DNA from: Leucobacter sp. L43
GTDB lineage: Bacteria; Actinomycetota; Actinomycetes; Actinomycetales; Microbacteriaceae
Length of the DNA stretch: 64,000 nt
NCBI RefSeq assembly: GCF_016597785.1
Contig: NZ_JAENJG010000001.1
Coordinates: forward strand, 62,001 to 126,000
Reading direction: 5' to 3'
Position numbers and translations under genes: made by a program. Under the pieces are notes generated by a model that was not told the DNA's origin, searched no databases, and saw nothing but the letters and a program-made list of their open reading frames with translations. Below, piece by piece: positions 35,990-43,996 of this stretch; position 1 is the stretch's first letter, and every line of letters starts with the position of its first letter.

Positions 35990-36019
35990 AGAACGGCCCC
36001 GCTTCGGCGGGGCCGTTCT
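35990..36019 (+). terminator. Terminator after tRNA-Ala
   Basis: AGAACGGCCCCGC pairs perfectly with GCGGGGCCGTTCT around a TTCG tetraloop closed by C-G, a very stable hairpin immediately after the tRNA. Confidence 0.88.
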
Positions 36020-36037
36020 GCTGTCGGTGCGGGCAAC

Positions 36038-36043
36038 TACAGT
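36038..36043 (+). promoter_or_regulatory. Candidate -10 box of the glutaminase gene
   Basis: TACAGT lies 41 bases before the ATG at 36085. The leader holds the ribosome-binding site GAGGAGA. Confidence 0.45.
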
Positions 36044-36084
36044 GGGTGCTGTGCGCTCGGCGAGCCGCGCACCGAGGAGACCGC

Positions 36085-37347
36085 ATGCATACGCCCGTTC
36101 CCGAATACCTGCAGGAAATACTCGACGGCCTGAGCTGGCATGTCGACGGGGCGGTGGCCGATTACATCCCCGAACTCGCAGCGGCTGATCCGGATCGCTT
36201 CGGCATTGCGCTGATGACGACGAGCGGTCGAATCCACGCCGCCGGGGACGCGGATGCGGAGTTCTCCATCCAGTCCGTATCGAAGCCGTTCATCTACGCT
36301 GCAGCGATCATGGATCGCGGCCTGCCGCGGGTACTGCGCTCGGTGGGTGTCGAGCCCTCGGGAGAGGCGTTCGACGAACTCTCCCTCGAGCAGGGGTCGC
36401 ATCGGCCCCGGAACCCCATGATCAACGCCGGTGCGATCACCGCCCACCAGCTTCTGGTCGGCGAGGGTGCCACGAGCGCGCAGCGCACGGACCGTGCGCG
36501 GGCGTTCCTCTCCGTCCTGGCCGATCGCGAATTGCGCATCGACGAGGCGGTCATGCAGTCCGAGCTCGAAACGGCCGACCGCAACCTGGCACTCGCGCAC
36601 CTGCTCCGCAACTACGGCATCTTCTCGACGTCCGCCCATGAAGCCGTGGCGGGATACACGGCGCAGTGCTCCATCATGGTGACGGCGCGCGATCTCGCCG
36701 TGATGGGCGCGTGTCTCGCGAATGACGGCGTGCAGCCGCACACCGGCAACCGGGTGGTGCCCAGTGATGTCGCGCGCCAGACGCTCTCGGTGATGGCGGC
36801 GGCGGGAATGTACGACGCTGCTGGCACGTGGTTCTCGGAGGTCGGGATTCCGGCGAAGAGCGGGGTCTCGGGAGGCATGCTCGGCGTGTTGCCCGGACAG
36901 CTCGGCATCGGGCTCTTCTCTCCACGCCTGGACGGGCACGGGAACAGTGCGCGAGGGGTTGAGGCCTTTCGCCGGCTTTCCTCGGACATGAACCTGCATC
37001 TCATGACAGCCGGCCCGGTCGGGTCAGCCCCGATCCGCACGATCGAACGGAGCGATGACCGCATCACCGTGGTGCTGCAGGGAGCCATCCAATTCGCCGG
37101 GGCTGAGGCCGTGCTCGATCGCCTGCAGTCGATCGAACCGGGCTCGACGCTCGTCCTGTTCGATGTGAGCCGGGTCGACCGGTTTCTCGACGTCGGCCGT
37201 CGGATGACGCTCGAAGGCATGCGTCGGCTGCGTCTCGACGGACACCGTGTTGCGCTCCACGATCCCGACGGGCTCCTGCCCGAACCGGACATGGGCGATG
37301 GGCACGTCCCCGAGTCGTGGCCGGTTCCGACGCCCCATCGGTCATAG
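36085..37347 (+). CDS. glsA: Glutaminase with C-terminal STAS domain
   Basis: Hydrolyses glutamine to glutamate and ammonia. The serine-dependent beta-lactamase-like domain covers about residues 1-305. The nucleophile Ser and general-base Lys are in FSIQSVSKPF (near residue 65), followed by NPMINAGAI and SGVSGGMLGVLPG. Residues of about 318-410 form a STAS domain (DDRITVVLQGAIQFAGAEAVL, DVSRVDRF), which E. coli GlsA lacks. STAS domains often sense nucleotides or mediate protein contacts, so regulation is plausible. The start is set by the ribosome-binding site; the open frame continues upstream through tRNA-Ala, which is not coding. Its 3' end overlaps the convergent permease gene. Confidence 0.92.
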   Translation: MHTPVPEYLQEILDGLSWHVDGAVADYIPELAAADPDRFGIALMTTSGRIHAAGDADAEFSIQSVSKPFIYAAAIMDRGLPRVLRSVGVEPSGEAFDELSLEQGSHRPRNPMINAGAITAHQLLVGEGATSAQRTDRARAFLSVLADRELRIDEAVMQSELETADRNLALAHLLRNYGIFSTSAHEAVAGYTAQCSIMVTARDLAVMGACLANDGVQPHTGNRVVPSDVARQTLSVMAAAGMYDAAGTWFSEVGIPAKSGVSGGMLGVLPGQLGIGLFSPRLDGHGNSARGVEAFRRLSSDMNLHLMTAGPVGSAPIRTIERSDDRITVVLQGAIQFAGAEAVLDRLQSIEPGSTLVLFDVSRVDRFLDVGRRMTLEGMRRLRLDGHRVALHDPDGLLPEPDMGDGHVPESWPVPTPHRS

Positions 37348-38247
37348 CCCGGCAGCCGACCCTGAGGCGGTCGCCGAGGCTGGGGAGCGCCGCGCGGGCC
37401 GGCGTCGTCGCCCCGCACCGCGCACGAGCAGGCCGTGCGTCGGACTGAACAGGTAGGCGAGGGCGAACGCGCTGCCCTGGACGAGGATCACCAGGCCTCC
37501 GGAGGCGGCATCCATCCAGTAGCTCAGCAGGATGCCCGTCACGGAGCAGACGGCCGACAGCACCGGCGCGATGATCAGCATACGGTGGAATCGGTTGGTC
37601 AGCAAGTACGCGGTCGCTCCCGGAATGATGAGCATTGCGACGACGAGGATCACGCCGACCACCTGGAGCGCGACCACGGAGGTCAGCGCGAGCAGTCCGA
37701 GCAGGAGCGCTCCGAGGAAGCGCGGGCTGAGCCCGATGGCGTGGGCATGCGTCGGATCGAAGGCGTACAGGGTCAGGTCGCGGCGCTTCACCATGAGCAC
37801 GGCGAATGCGATGGCGGCGAGGGCGGCGATCTGCAGGAGGTCGGCATCGGACACGCCGAGGATGTTCCCGAAGACGATGTGAGTGAGATCGGTCTGACTC
37901 GGGGTCACGGAGATGAGCACGAGGCCGAGAGCGAACAGGGTGGTGAACACGATGCCGATTGCGGCGTCCTCTTTCACCCGGCTCGTATCGCGAATCGCTC
38001 CGATGAGTGCGACGGCGAGGAATCCGAAGATGAGGGCTCCGAGAGCGAACGGCGCGCCGACCAGGTAGGCGAGGACGACGCCCGGCAGAACGGCGTGCGA
38101 TACCGCGTCGCCCATGAGGGACCAGCCGGTGAGCACGAGCCAGCACGAGAGGAGCGCGCAGACAACCGCGGCGATCGTGGTCGTCATGATGGCGCGCACC
38201 ATGAACTCGTACTGCAGCGGTTCGAGGATGAAATCGATCGGGGTCAC
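37342..38247 (-). CDS. Manganese-type ABC transporter permease
   Basis: Membrane subunit (301 residues) of a cluster A-I metal importer, family ABC-3 (MntB/ZnuB/SitC). About eight or nine membrane segments are present, with the signature GWSLMGDAVSHAVLPGVVLAYL near residue 40 and VGVILVVAMLIIPGATAYLL near 200. The hydrophilic C-terminus is Arg/Ala-rich. The GTG or ATG start region overlaps the end of the ATPase gene by four bases. Together with the ATPase and binding protein it forms a three-gene operon. Its last codons overlap those of the glutaminase gene. Confidence 0.92.
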   Translation of the reverse strand: MTPIDFILEPLQYEFMVRAIMTTTIAAVVCALLSCWLVLTGWSLMGDAVSHAVLPGVVLAYLVGAPFALGALIFGFLAVALIGAIRDTSRVKEDAAIGIVFTTLFALGLVLISVTPSQTDLTHIVFGNILGVSDADLLQIAALAAIAFAVLMVKRRDLTLYAFDPTHAHAIGLSPRFLGALLLGLLALTSVVALQVVGVILVVAMLIIPGATAYLLTNRFHRMLIIAPVLSAVCSVTGILLSYWMDAASGGLVILVQGSAFALAYLFSPTHGLLVRGAGRRRRPARRSPASATASGSAAGL

Positions 38248-38993
38248 AGCGTCTCTCCCGTCTCTCTCGCGTCACGAGCGTCCAGCCCGAAGGCGTGCGC
38301 CAAGCGCTCCGGCATCAGAGCCTCCTCGACGGAACCGTGGAACAGGACGCGTCGCAGCAGCAGGGCTGCCTCGTCGGCGAGGTCGGGCAGGGCGTGGAGG
38401 TCGTGCGTCGAGACGAGTACGGTGCGGCCTGCGGCTGCGAGTTCGCGGAGGAGGCGCACGATCATCGCCTCACTGCGCTGATCCACGCCGGCGAACGGTT
38501 CGTCGAGGAGGAGCAATTCGGAATCCTGCGCGATGCATCTCGCGACGAACGCTCGCTTCTTCTGGCCTCCGGAAAGCGCCCCGATCTGGCGATCGCCGAG
38601 TTCGGCCAGCTCCACGCGCGCGAGCGCCTGCTCGACGGCAGCGCGGTCCGCGGCGCGCGGGCGACGGGTCACCCCGAGCCTGCCGTAACGCCCCATCATC
38701 ACGACGTCGCGAACGGAGATGGGGAATGCCCAGTCGACGTCTTCGCTCTGCGGCACGTATGCGACGCGACCGCTGGACCGTGCGGCGGCGGGGGCCATGC
38801 CGTCGATGAGGACGCTGCCGAGCTCTGGGCGGACCGCGCCCATGATGGACTTGAAGAGCGTGGATTTCCCAGAGCCGTTCATCCCGATCAGCCCGGTCAC
38901 GCGGCCCGCCGCGACTTCCAGCGAAGCGTCGTCGAGCGCCACGACATCGCCGTAGCGCACGGTCACATGCTCTACCGAGATGGACGTCTTCAT
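38244..38993 (-). CDS. Manganese-type ABC transporter ATP-binding protein
   Basis: Nucleotide-binding subunit of 249 residues. Walker A GMNGSGKSTL is near residue 37, the Q loop is in YVPQSEDVDWAFPISV (this W-FP pattern is typical of Mn/Zn importers), the signature is LSGGQKKRA, Walker B LLLLDEPFAGVD and the switch His in STHDLHAL. It begins MKTSISVEHVTVRYG at 38993, overlapping the upstream binding-protein gene; an open frame extending beyond that is spurious. Confidence 0.94.
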   Translation of the reverse strand: MKTSISVEHVTVRYGDVVALDDASLEVAAGRVTGLIGMNGSGKSTLFKSIMGAVRPELGSVLIDGMAPAAARSSGRVAYVPQSEDVDWAFPISVRDVVMMGRYGRLGVTRRPRAADRAAVEQALARVELAELGDRQIGALSGGQKKRAFVARCIAQDSELLLLDEPFAGVDQRSEAMIVRLLRELAAAGRTVLVSTHDLHALPDLADEAALLLRRVLFHGSVEEALMPERLAHAFGLDARDARETGETL

Positions 38994-39943
38994 GACGCTT
39001 CCTCCGATTTCCCGCCGAGCGCGGAGACGATCACGTCGGTGTCGTGCGCGAGCAAGTCGAGGTAGGTCGGGACCGGTCCGTCGGGGGCGGAGAGCGAGTC
39101 GACGTAGAGCGTGCCTCCGAAGGCGGCCCCAGAGGACGCTGCGACCTGCCGCATCGGGCGGTCCGATACCGTGGACTCGCAGAACACTGCGGGAACCTGG
39201 TGCTCGCGGACGAACTCGATCGTGTCGGCGATCTGTCGAGGCGTCGCCTGCTGCTCGGCATTCACCGGCCAGATGTACCGCTCGGTGAGTCCCGCATCGC
39301 GCGCCAGATATGAGAACGCCCCTTCGCAGGTGACGAGCGCGCGATGCGACTCGGGAAGCGCGTCGACGGCCTCGGTGAGCCGGTCTTCGACCGCCTGGAG
39401 CTCGGAGCGGTAGGCTGCGCCCTGCGCCGCGAAGTCTTCGGCGTGCTCGGGGTCGAGCTCGCTGAAGGCGGCCACCATGCGATCGACGTAGATCTGCGCA
39501 TTGCGCGGACTCATCCACGCGTGCGGATTCGGTTTCCCTGCGTACGCGTCGCCGGCGATGTCGATGGGATCGATGCCCTCGGATACCACGACGTGCGGTG
39601 CGTCGGCCTGCTCGACGAAGCGCTTGAACCAGGCCTCGAGACCGAGTCCGTTGTCGAGAATGAGGTCGGCCTCCGATGCCTTGGCGATGTCGAGCGGGGT
39701 GGGCTCATAGCCGTGGATCTCGGCGCCGACCTTGGTGATGGAGCGCACCTCCACGTGTTCGCCTCCCACGTTGCGGGCGATGTCGGCGAGCACGGTGAAG
39801 GTCGTGAGCACGACCGGTCGTTCTCCCGCGGCATCCGTGCTCGAGGGGTCGGCAGCCGCCGTCGCGCATCCCGTCGCGAGGAGCACGACGCCGACCAGTG
39901 AGCAGATTGCCCGAGCGCTTCGTCGTCTTGGTCTCGGATGCAC
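38990..39943 (-). CDS. Manganese-binding lipoprotein of ABC transporter
   Basis: Substrate-binding protein of cluster A-I (PsaA/MntC-like), 317 residues from the GTG at 39943. After a basic signal peptide, the lipobox LLATGC places the lipidated Cys at residue 26. The expected metal ligands are visible: His in EIHGYEP, His in PNPHAWMSP, Glu in CEGAFSYL and Asp in YVDSLS. Glu rather than His at the third position, and no His-rich loop, point to Mn(II) rather than Zn(II). The start is chosen after AGAGGTGG; the ATG at 39985 lies inside a palindrome that is probably an operator. Confidence 0.88.
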   Translation of the reverse strand: MHPRPRRRSARAICSLVGVVLLATGCATAAADPSSTDAAGERPVVLTTFTVLADIARNVGGEHVEVRSITKVGAEIHGYEPTPLDIAKASEADLILDNGLGLEAWFKRFVEQADAPHVVVSEGIDPIDIAGDAYAGKPNPHAWMSPRNAQIYVDRMVAAFSELDPEHAEDFAAQGAAYRSELQAVEDRLTEAVDALPESHRALVTCEGAFSYLARDAGLTERYIWPVNAEQQATPRQIADTIEFVREHQVPAVFCESTVSDRPMRQVAASSGAAFGGTLYVDSLSAPDGPVPTYLDLLAHDTDVIVSALGGKSEEAS

Positions 39944-39973
39944 GTACCGCCACCTCTCGTGTAGTCGAATCTG

Positions 39974-39995
39974 AAAGTTCGGCATGGCGAACTTT
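39974..39995. promoter_or_regulatory. 22-base palindrome, probable metal-repressor operator
   Basis: Arms AAAGTTCG (39974-39981) and CGAACTTT (39988-39995) are perfectly inverted around GCATGG. Ten of eleven half-site positions match. It lies 31 bases upstream of the binding-protein GTG, where a promoter should be. The size and position suit a DtxR/MntR-type regulator; the regulator itself is not in the window. Confidence 0.7.
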
Positions 39996-40111
39996 GTTGC
40001 GATGCTAGCGGAATTCGACGTGTTTCGCGAGGCTCCCTCCCGCTCCGGCGGGGGCGGCGGCGGGGTCGCGGATGCCGGCCGCTCGCTCCCGCGTCAGCGC
40101 ATCCGGGCGCG

Positions 40112-40117
40112 TACACT
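40112..40117 (+). promoter_or_regulatory. -10 box, leaderless promoter of crcB1
   Basis: TACACT ends 7 bases before the crcB1 GTG. This leaves no leader, so no fluoride riboswitch is expected. Confidence 0.55.
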
Positions 40118-40124
40118 GATCCGG

Positions 40125-40565
40125 GTGACCCTTCGTTCCCGACTTCCCGATCTCGGCCTGGTCGCACTCGGCGGTGCTCTCGGCTCGATCGCGCGGGTCG
40201 GCGTCTCGACGGCCATCGGCCCGGTCGACGCCACGGGCGGTTTTCCGCTCGCGACGCTCGTCGTGAACGTCTTCGGATCGTTCGCGCTCGGCGCGCTGAT
40301 CGCGGGCACGACGGCGCGGGACGAGGTGCGTTGGCGGCGGCTGCGCCTGCTGCTCGGCACGGGTCTGCTCGGCGGCTTCACGACGTACAGTCTGCTCGCC
40401 GCAGACCTCGCGGCCTCGCTCCTGGACGAGCGATTCGGAATGGCGATGGGATACGCCTTCGCCACGGTGACCGGCGGTGCGATTGCGAGCGGGCTGGGAG
40501 TACTGCTCGGGCAACGGATCGCGAGGGCGCATACACGCCCCGTCGCATCGGAGGCGACCCGGTGA
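40125..40565 (+). CDS. crcB: Fluoride exporter CrcB, first copy
   Basis: One half of a probable heterodimeric Fluc fluoride channel, 146 residues with four membrane helices. The family marks are GGALGSIARVGVS, the pore segment NVFGSFALG and GGFTTYS (Phe-box and Thr/Ser). The GTG at 40125 is chosen by its spacing to the -10 box; the longer open frame reaches back into the operator region. It overlaps the second copy by four bases. Paired crcB genes with opposite membrane topology are common in actinobacteria and Gram-positives. Confidence 0.92.
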   Translation: MTLRSRLPDLGLVALGGALGSIARVGVSTAIGPVDATGGFPLATLVVNVFGSFALGALIAGTTARDEVRWRRLRLLLGTGLLGGFTTYSLLAADLAASLLDERFGMAMGYAFATVTGGAIASGLGVLLGQRIARAHTRPVASEATR

Positions 40566-40933
40566 GCGACCTGTGGTCGGCCCTGAGCATCGCAGCCGGG
40601 GGCGGTGCCGGAGCCGTCATCCGCTATCTGGTGGACAGCGCTGTCCCTGCCGACCGCCGCGCGAGCTTCCCCTGGGGAATCCTGACGGTGAATCTCACTG
40701 GATCGTTCGCAATCGGGGTGGTGACCGGTCTCGCGCTGGAGCATCCGGCGGCCATGGTTGTCTCGGTCGGATTCCTCGGGGGCTATACGACATTCAGTAC
40801 CGCGAGCGTCGACACCGTGCAGCTCCTCGCGCGTCGTCGCTACGGCGCCGCGATCGCGAACGGCATCGGCGCGCTCGGAGCGGCGACGGGGCTCGCGATC
40901 TGCGGTGTGCTGCTCGGGGCGGCGCTCGCGTGA
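40562..40933 (+). CDS. crcB: Fluoride exporter CrcB, second copy
   Basis: Partner subunit, 123 residues, four helices. It shows GGGAGAVIRYLVD, NLTGSFAIG and GFLGGYTTFSTAS, the same motif set as its neighbour. The GTG overlaps the stop of the first copy (GTGA), so equal expression is likely. Dual Fluc proteins form dual-topology pores that export fluoride. Confidence 0.93.
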   Translation: MSDLWSALSIAAGGGAGAVIRYLVDSAVPADRRASFPWGILTVNLTGSFAIGVVTGLALEHPAAMVVSVGFLGGYTTFSTASVDTVQLLARRRYGAAIANGIGALGAATGLAICGVLLGAALA

Positions 40934-40993
40934 CGCACGGGGTTGGTCGGGGCAGGAGGATCGGAGCCCGCTCGCTGCCTCGCCCGGCGGTGG

Positions 40994-41845
40994 TCAGCGG
41001 ACGCGCTGTGCGCTGAATCGCATGTCGGGATGCGCGTATGCCTCTTGGGCCTCGATGAGCTGCAGCTCGCGGGAACCAGCAGCGTACGTGCGCTCGAGCA
41101 ACGCGAAGACACTCGCCGTCGTGCGCTCGAGCGCGTCGGCGCCATCGCCCGAGCGGCCGAAGTGGGCGGTGAAGAGCGCTGCGGTGACGTCTCCCGAGCC
41201 GTTGACCTTGAACGGGATGCGCGGCGTCTCGATGAGCCACGCGCCTGCATCGGTCACCGCGAGCATCTCGATCGCATCATCGGGCCGATCGGGGCGGTCG
41301 ACGCTCGTCACCAGCACGGTGCTCGGGCCGGCGGCCCGAACGAGATCCACGGCGGCGAGCGTCGAATCCAACGTATCGGGTGAGGTGCCTGTGAGGAACC
41401 CGAGCTCGAACTGGTTCGGCGTGATGAGGTCTGCGCGCGGAACGACGCGGTCGCGGATGAGGTTCTGCACCTCGGGCGAGACGTGGCATCCCGATCGCGC
41501 ATTGCCGAGCACCGGATCGCAGGCGTAGATCGCGTCGGGATTCGCCTCCTTGACGCGAGCTACCGCGTCGAGGATCGCGTCTCCGATGCTGTCGCCGCCC
41601 TGATAGCCGGACAGTACGGCGTCGACGTCGGAGAGTCCGCCCCGCTCTCCGATGCCGACGACGATTTCGCGGACGTCGTCTCCGGACATCATCGGGCCGC
41701 GCCAAGATCCGTATCCCGTGTGATTCGAGAACATGACCGTGTATATCGGCATGACATCGACGCCGATGCGCTGCAGCGGGAACACTGCTGCGGAGTTGCC
41801 CACATGGCCGTACGAAACCGAGGACTGGATCGAGAGGATGCGCAT
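40994..41845 (-). CDS. pdxY: Pyridoxal kinase PdxY
   Basis: Phosphorylates pyridoxal (B6 salvage). The 283-residue ribokinase-fold protein starts MRILSIQSSVSYGHVGNSAAVFPLQRIGVDV, typical of PdxY/PdxK. It has VLSGYQGG, YACDPVLGN, TPNQFELGFLTG and the anion-hole motif NGSGDVTAALF with the catalytic Asp. A CAAGAT element (41853-41858, minus strand) lies 7 bases before the start, a weak leaderless-type signal. It stands next to a PNPOx-fold gene on the same strand, though that one need not act on B6. Confidence 0.94.
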   Translation of the reverse strand: MRILSIQSSVSYGHVGNSAAVFPLQRIGVDVMPIYTVMFSNHTGYGSWRGPMMSGDDVREIVVGIGERGGLSDVDAVLSGYQGGDSIGDAILDAVARVKEANPDAIYACDPVLGNARSGCHVSPEVQNLIRDRVVPRADLITPNQFELGFLTGTSPDTLDSTLAAVDLVRAAGPSTVLVTSVDRPDRPDDAIEMLAVTDAGAWLIETPRIPFKVNGSGDVTAALFTAHFGRSGDGADALERTTASVFALLERTYAAGSRELQLIEAQEAYAHPDMRFSAQRVR

Positions 41846-41906
41846 GGCTTCGATCTTGCCAGTGGTCCGAGCAATGGACCAGTCTGCAAGGCCCGCGGCG
41901 GACCAG

Positions 41907-41939
41907 TTCGCTGCGCCCGATCAAGCCGGGCGCAGCGAA
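41907..41939 (-). terminator. Terminator after the PNPOx-like gene
   Basis: TTCGCTGCGCCCG (41907-41919) pairs perfectly with CGGGCGCAGCGAA (41927-41939) around 7 bases, 14 bases beyond the stop at 41953. Confidence 0.8.
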
Positions 41940-41952
41940 GGCTCGCGCCCGC

Positions 41953-42438
41953 TCAGAGCTCCGTCGTGCCCGACCGGCCCGGGCCTTCGCTTCCGGTGAT
42001 CTTGGCAGCGGCGATCTTCACGGCTGCGGCGACTTTTCCGCCCGGTACACCCCAGTACTGGGCCGACTCGCCGGTCACCCGGAGCAGCCCGAGGTTCGGG
42101 TCGTCGAGCCCGCCGTCGAAGTACGCGTCCACCTCGCCGTCCCAGAGCTCCCGCGCCTTCGCCTCATCGGTCACGAATTCGGCGAGTCCTGAGACGGAGA
42201 GCCAGCTGCCCGTCTCAGCGAAGGCGAGATTCACCTGAGGGTTCGCGCGGATCGCATCGGCCTGGTCTCCCTGGAGGCCGATGAAGAACCACACGTCGCC
42301 CGCATCGGTCACCTCCTGAGGAGTCATCGGGTGCGAGACGATTTTCCCGTCCGGGGTCGCCGTCGACAGCATGACGAAGCGCTCCTCGCGCATCACGTCG
42401 ATCACGGTCTCGGGGGTCAGTTCGCGCGGTGTGCTCAT
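41953..42438 (-). CDS. PNPOx-fold protein, general stress protein 26-like
   Basis: A 161-residue split-barrel flavin-binding-type protein. The segment REERFVMLSTATPDGKIVSHPMTPQEV matches the start of the pyridoxamine 5'-phosphate oxidase-like fold, and GDVWFFIGLQGDQADAIRANPQVNLAF continues it. The sequence lacks the substrate motifs of true PdxH. The general stress protein 26/DUF-type subgroup is the better match, with possible FMN or F420 binding. The ribosome-binding site is GGAGGC. Confidence 0.8.
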   Translation of the reverse strand: MSTPRELTPETVIDVMREERFVMLSTATPDGKIVSHPMTPQEVTDAGDVWFFIGLQGDQADAIRANPQVNLAFAETGSWLSVSGLAEFVTDEAKARELWDGEVDAYFDGGLDDPNLGLLRVTGESAQYWGVPGGKVAAAVKIAAAKITGSEGPGRSGTTEL

Positions 42439-42531
42439 GTCAGCCTCCAGTCGGTGGTGCGGGTCGTCGAAAGACGATTGGCGCCAGTCTTCCGCTGCCG
42501 CGGACCGAGCGGCAAGCCCGTTGACAGCGCG

Positions 42532-43902
42532 TCAGATGCCTCGCTCCGGTGTCAGCGTTCCGAGCGGATCGAGTGCCCGCTTGATCGCCACCTGCACGCT
42601 CAGCGCGACCGTATCGAGCTGCCATCCGAGCTCGTGCCGTTTGACCGAGCCGATGCCGTGCTCGCCGGATATGGTGCCGCCGAGCGCGAGTGCGAGCCGC
42701 GTGATGTCGTCGATGACCGCGTCGGCTTCGCGAATGCCGACGGGTGTGTCGGGAGACTCGACGGTGCTGTGGAGATTGCCGTCGCCGGCGTGCGCGACCG
42801 TCGACACCCGCTTGCCGTGCTTCGCGGATATCTCGGCGATGCCGTGGAATACCTCCGCCAGGGCGGCGACGGGAACGCCGACATCGCAGGAGATCTTGAG
42901 TCCGCGCGCATTCAGCGCTGGATTCGAGAGGCGACGGGCCTCGAGCAGCGCGTCGGTTTCGGAGATCTCGGTATCGTCGGCCCCGACGTCCCGGCAGATG
43001 GCGGTGATGGCCTCCGCCTGCTCCTGGGCGTCCCACCCGACGGTCTGCCCGACGAGCATGGCGCCCGCCGGCACCGTGAGGCCACTGGGGTGGAACGACT
43101 CGATGATCTCGACGCTGAGGGCGTCCATCAACTCGAGCACCTCGGGGCGCGCCGCGCTGTTCACGATCGCGGTCACCGCCCGCCCGGCGTCCTCGAGCGT
43201 CCCGAAACTCGCGCGGAAGGTGCGGGGAGAGCCGGGCGGAACGGGCTTCAGCCTGACGGTCGCCTCGGTGATGACGCCGAGCGTTCCCTCTGACCCGACG
43301 AACAGCCGCGTCAGGTCGTATCCCACGACGTTCTTGCGGGTGCGCGCGCCGGACCGCATGACCCGGCCGTCTGCGAGCACGACTTCGAGCGCCGCGACCG
43401 CATCGCTCGTGACGCCGTGCGACACGCAGCGCAGGCCGCCGGCGTTCGTAGCGATATTTCCGCCCACCGTACTGATCCGCGCGCTCGCGGGGTCGGGTGG
43501 GAAGAACAGCCCGTGGTCACGAGCTGCGGCGTCGAGGTCGGCCGTCACGACCCCCGGCTGCACGGTTGCGAGCCGATTCGGCACGTCGATGTCGATAATG
43601 GTGCGCATCCGCTCGAGCGAGACGACGAGGCCGTCGGCGTAGGCCATCGCGCCCCCCGCGAGGCCGGTCCCGGCGCCGCGCACGCTCACCTTCACGCCTG
43701 CACGGTTCGCCCAGCCGAGTGCCGCCGCCACGTCAGCTGTCGATTCGGCGAGCACTACGGCGAGCGGTGCGCCCTCGGCCACCGCGCGCGACGTATCGAC
43801 GGCGTACGGAGCGATCAACTCCGGGTCGCGGACGAGACGCGGCCCCAGCAGGGTGTGCAGCTCGTCGAGGTCGAAGTGCGGTTCGGGGTGGGATTCTGAC
43901 AC
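42532..43902 (-). CDS. FAD-linked 2-hydroxyacid oxidase, GlcD-like
   Basis: A 456-residue flavoprotein of the vanillyl-alcohol-oxidase/GlcD family, oxidising glycolate or D-lactate-type substrates. The FAD pyrophosphate loop is in VSVRGAGTGLAGGAMAYADG (near residue 75), with TVGGNIATNAGGLRCV and GSEGTLGVITEATVRL following. The C-terminal FAD-oxidase-C domain has HAGDGNLHS and GEHGIGSVKR, the conserved His and catalytic region. There are no iron-sulfur motifs. The GTG start follows AAGGAGG. The substrate is unresolved; D-lactate or D-2-hydroxyglutarate are alternatives. Confidence 0.88.
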   Translation of the reverse strand: MSESHPEPHFDLDELHTLLGPRLVRDPELIAPYAVDTSRAVAEGAPLAVVLAESTADVAAALGWANRAGVKVSVRGAGTGLAGGAMAYADGLVVSLERMRTIIDIDVPNRLATVQPGVVTADLDAAARDHGLFFPPDPASARISTVGGNIATNAGGLRCVSHGVTSDAVAALEVVLADGRVMRSGARTRKNVVGYDLTRLFVGSEGTLGVITEATVRLKPVPPGSPRTFRASFGTLEDAGRAVTAIVNSAARPEVLELMDALSVEIIESFHPSGLTVPAGAMLVGQTVGWDAQEQAEAITAICRDVGADDTEISETDALLEARRLSNPALNARGLKISCDVGVPVAALAEVFHGIAEISAKHGKRVSTVAHAGDGNLHSTVESPDTPVGIREADAVIDDITRLALALGGTISGEHGIGSVKRHELGWQLDTVALSVQVAIKRALDPLGTLTPERGI

Positions 43903-43996
43903 GTGCGCCTCCTTGCGGTCGAACTCAAGCGTAGTCCCGCATGGCGCAGGCGCTCCACGCTCCTTGCTGCAACGGGCTCATGAGAGGATGAACGGC

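Noticed and set aside
35878-36084. N-terminal extension of the glutaminase frame
   Set aside because: It runs through tRNA-Ala and its terminator. The ATG at 36085 has its own ribosome-binding site.
39986-40124. Fluoride riboswitch before the crcB pair
   Set aside because: I looked for the conserved GGxGAUGG and CUGAUGxCUCC elements and found none; the gene appears leaderless.
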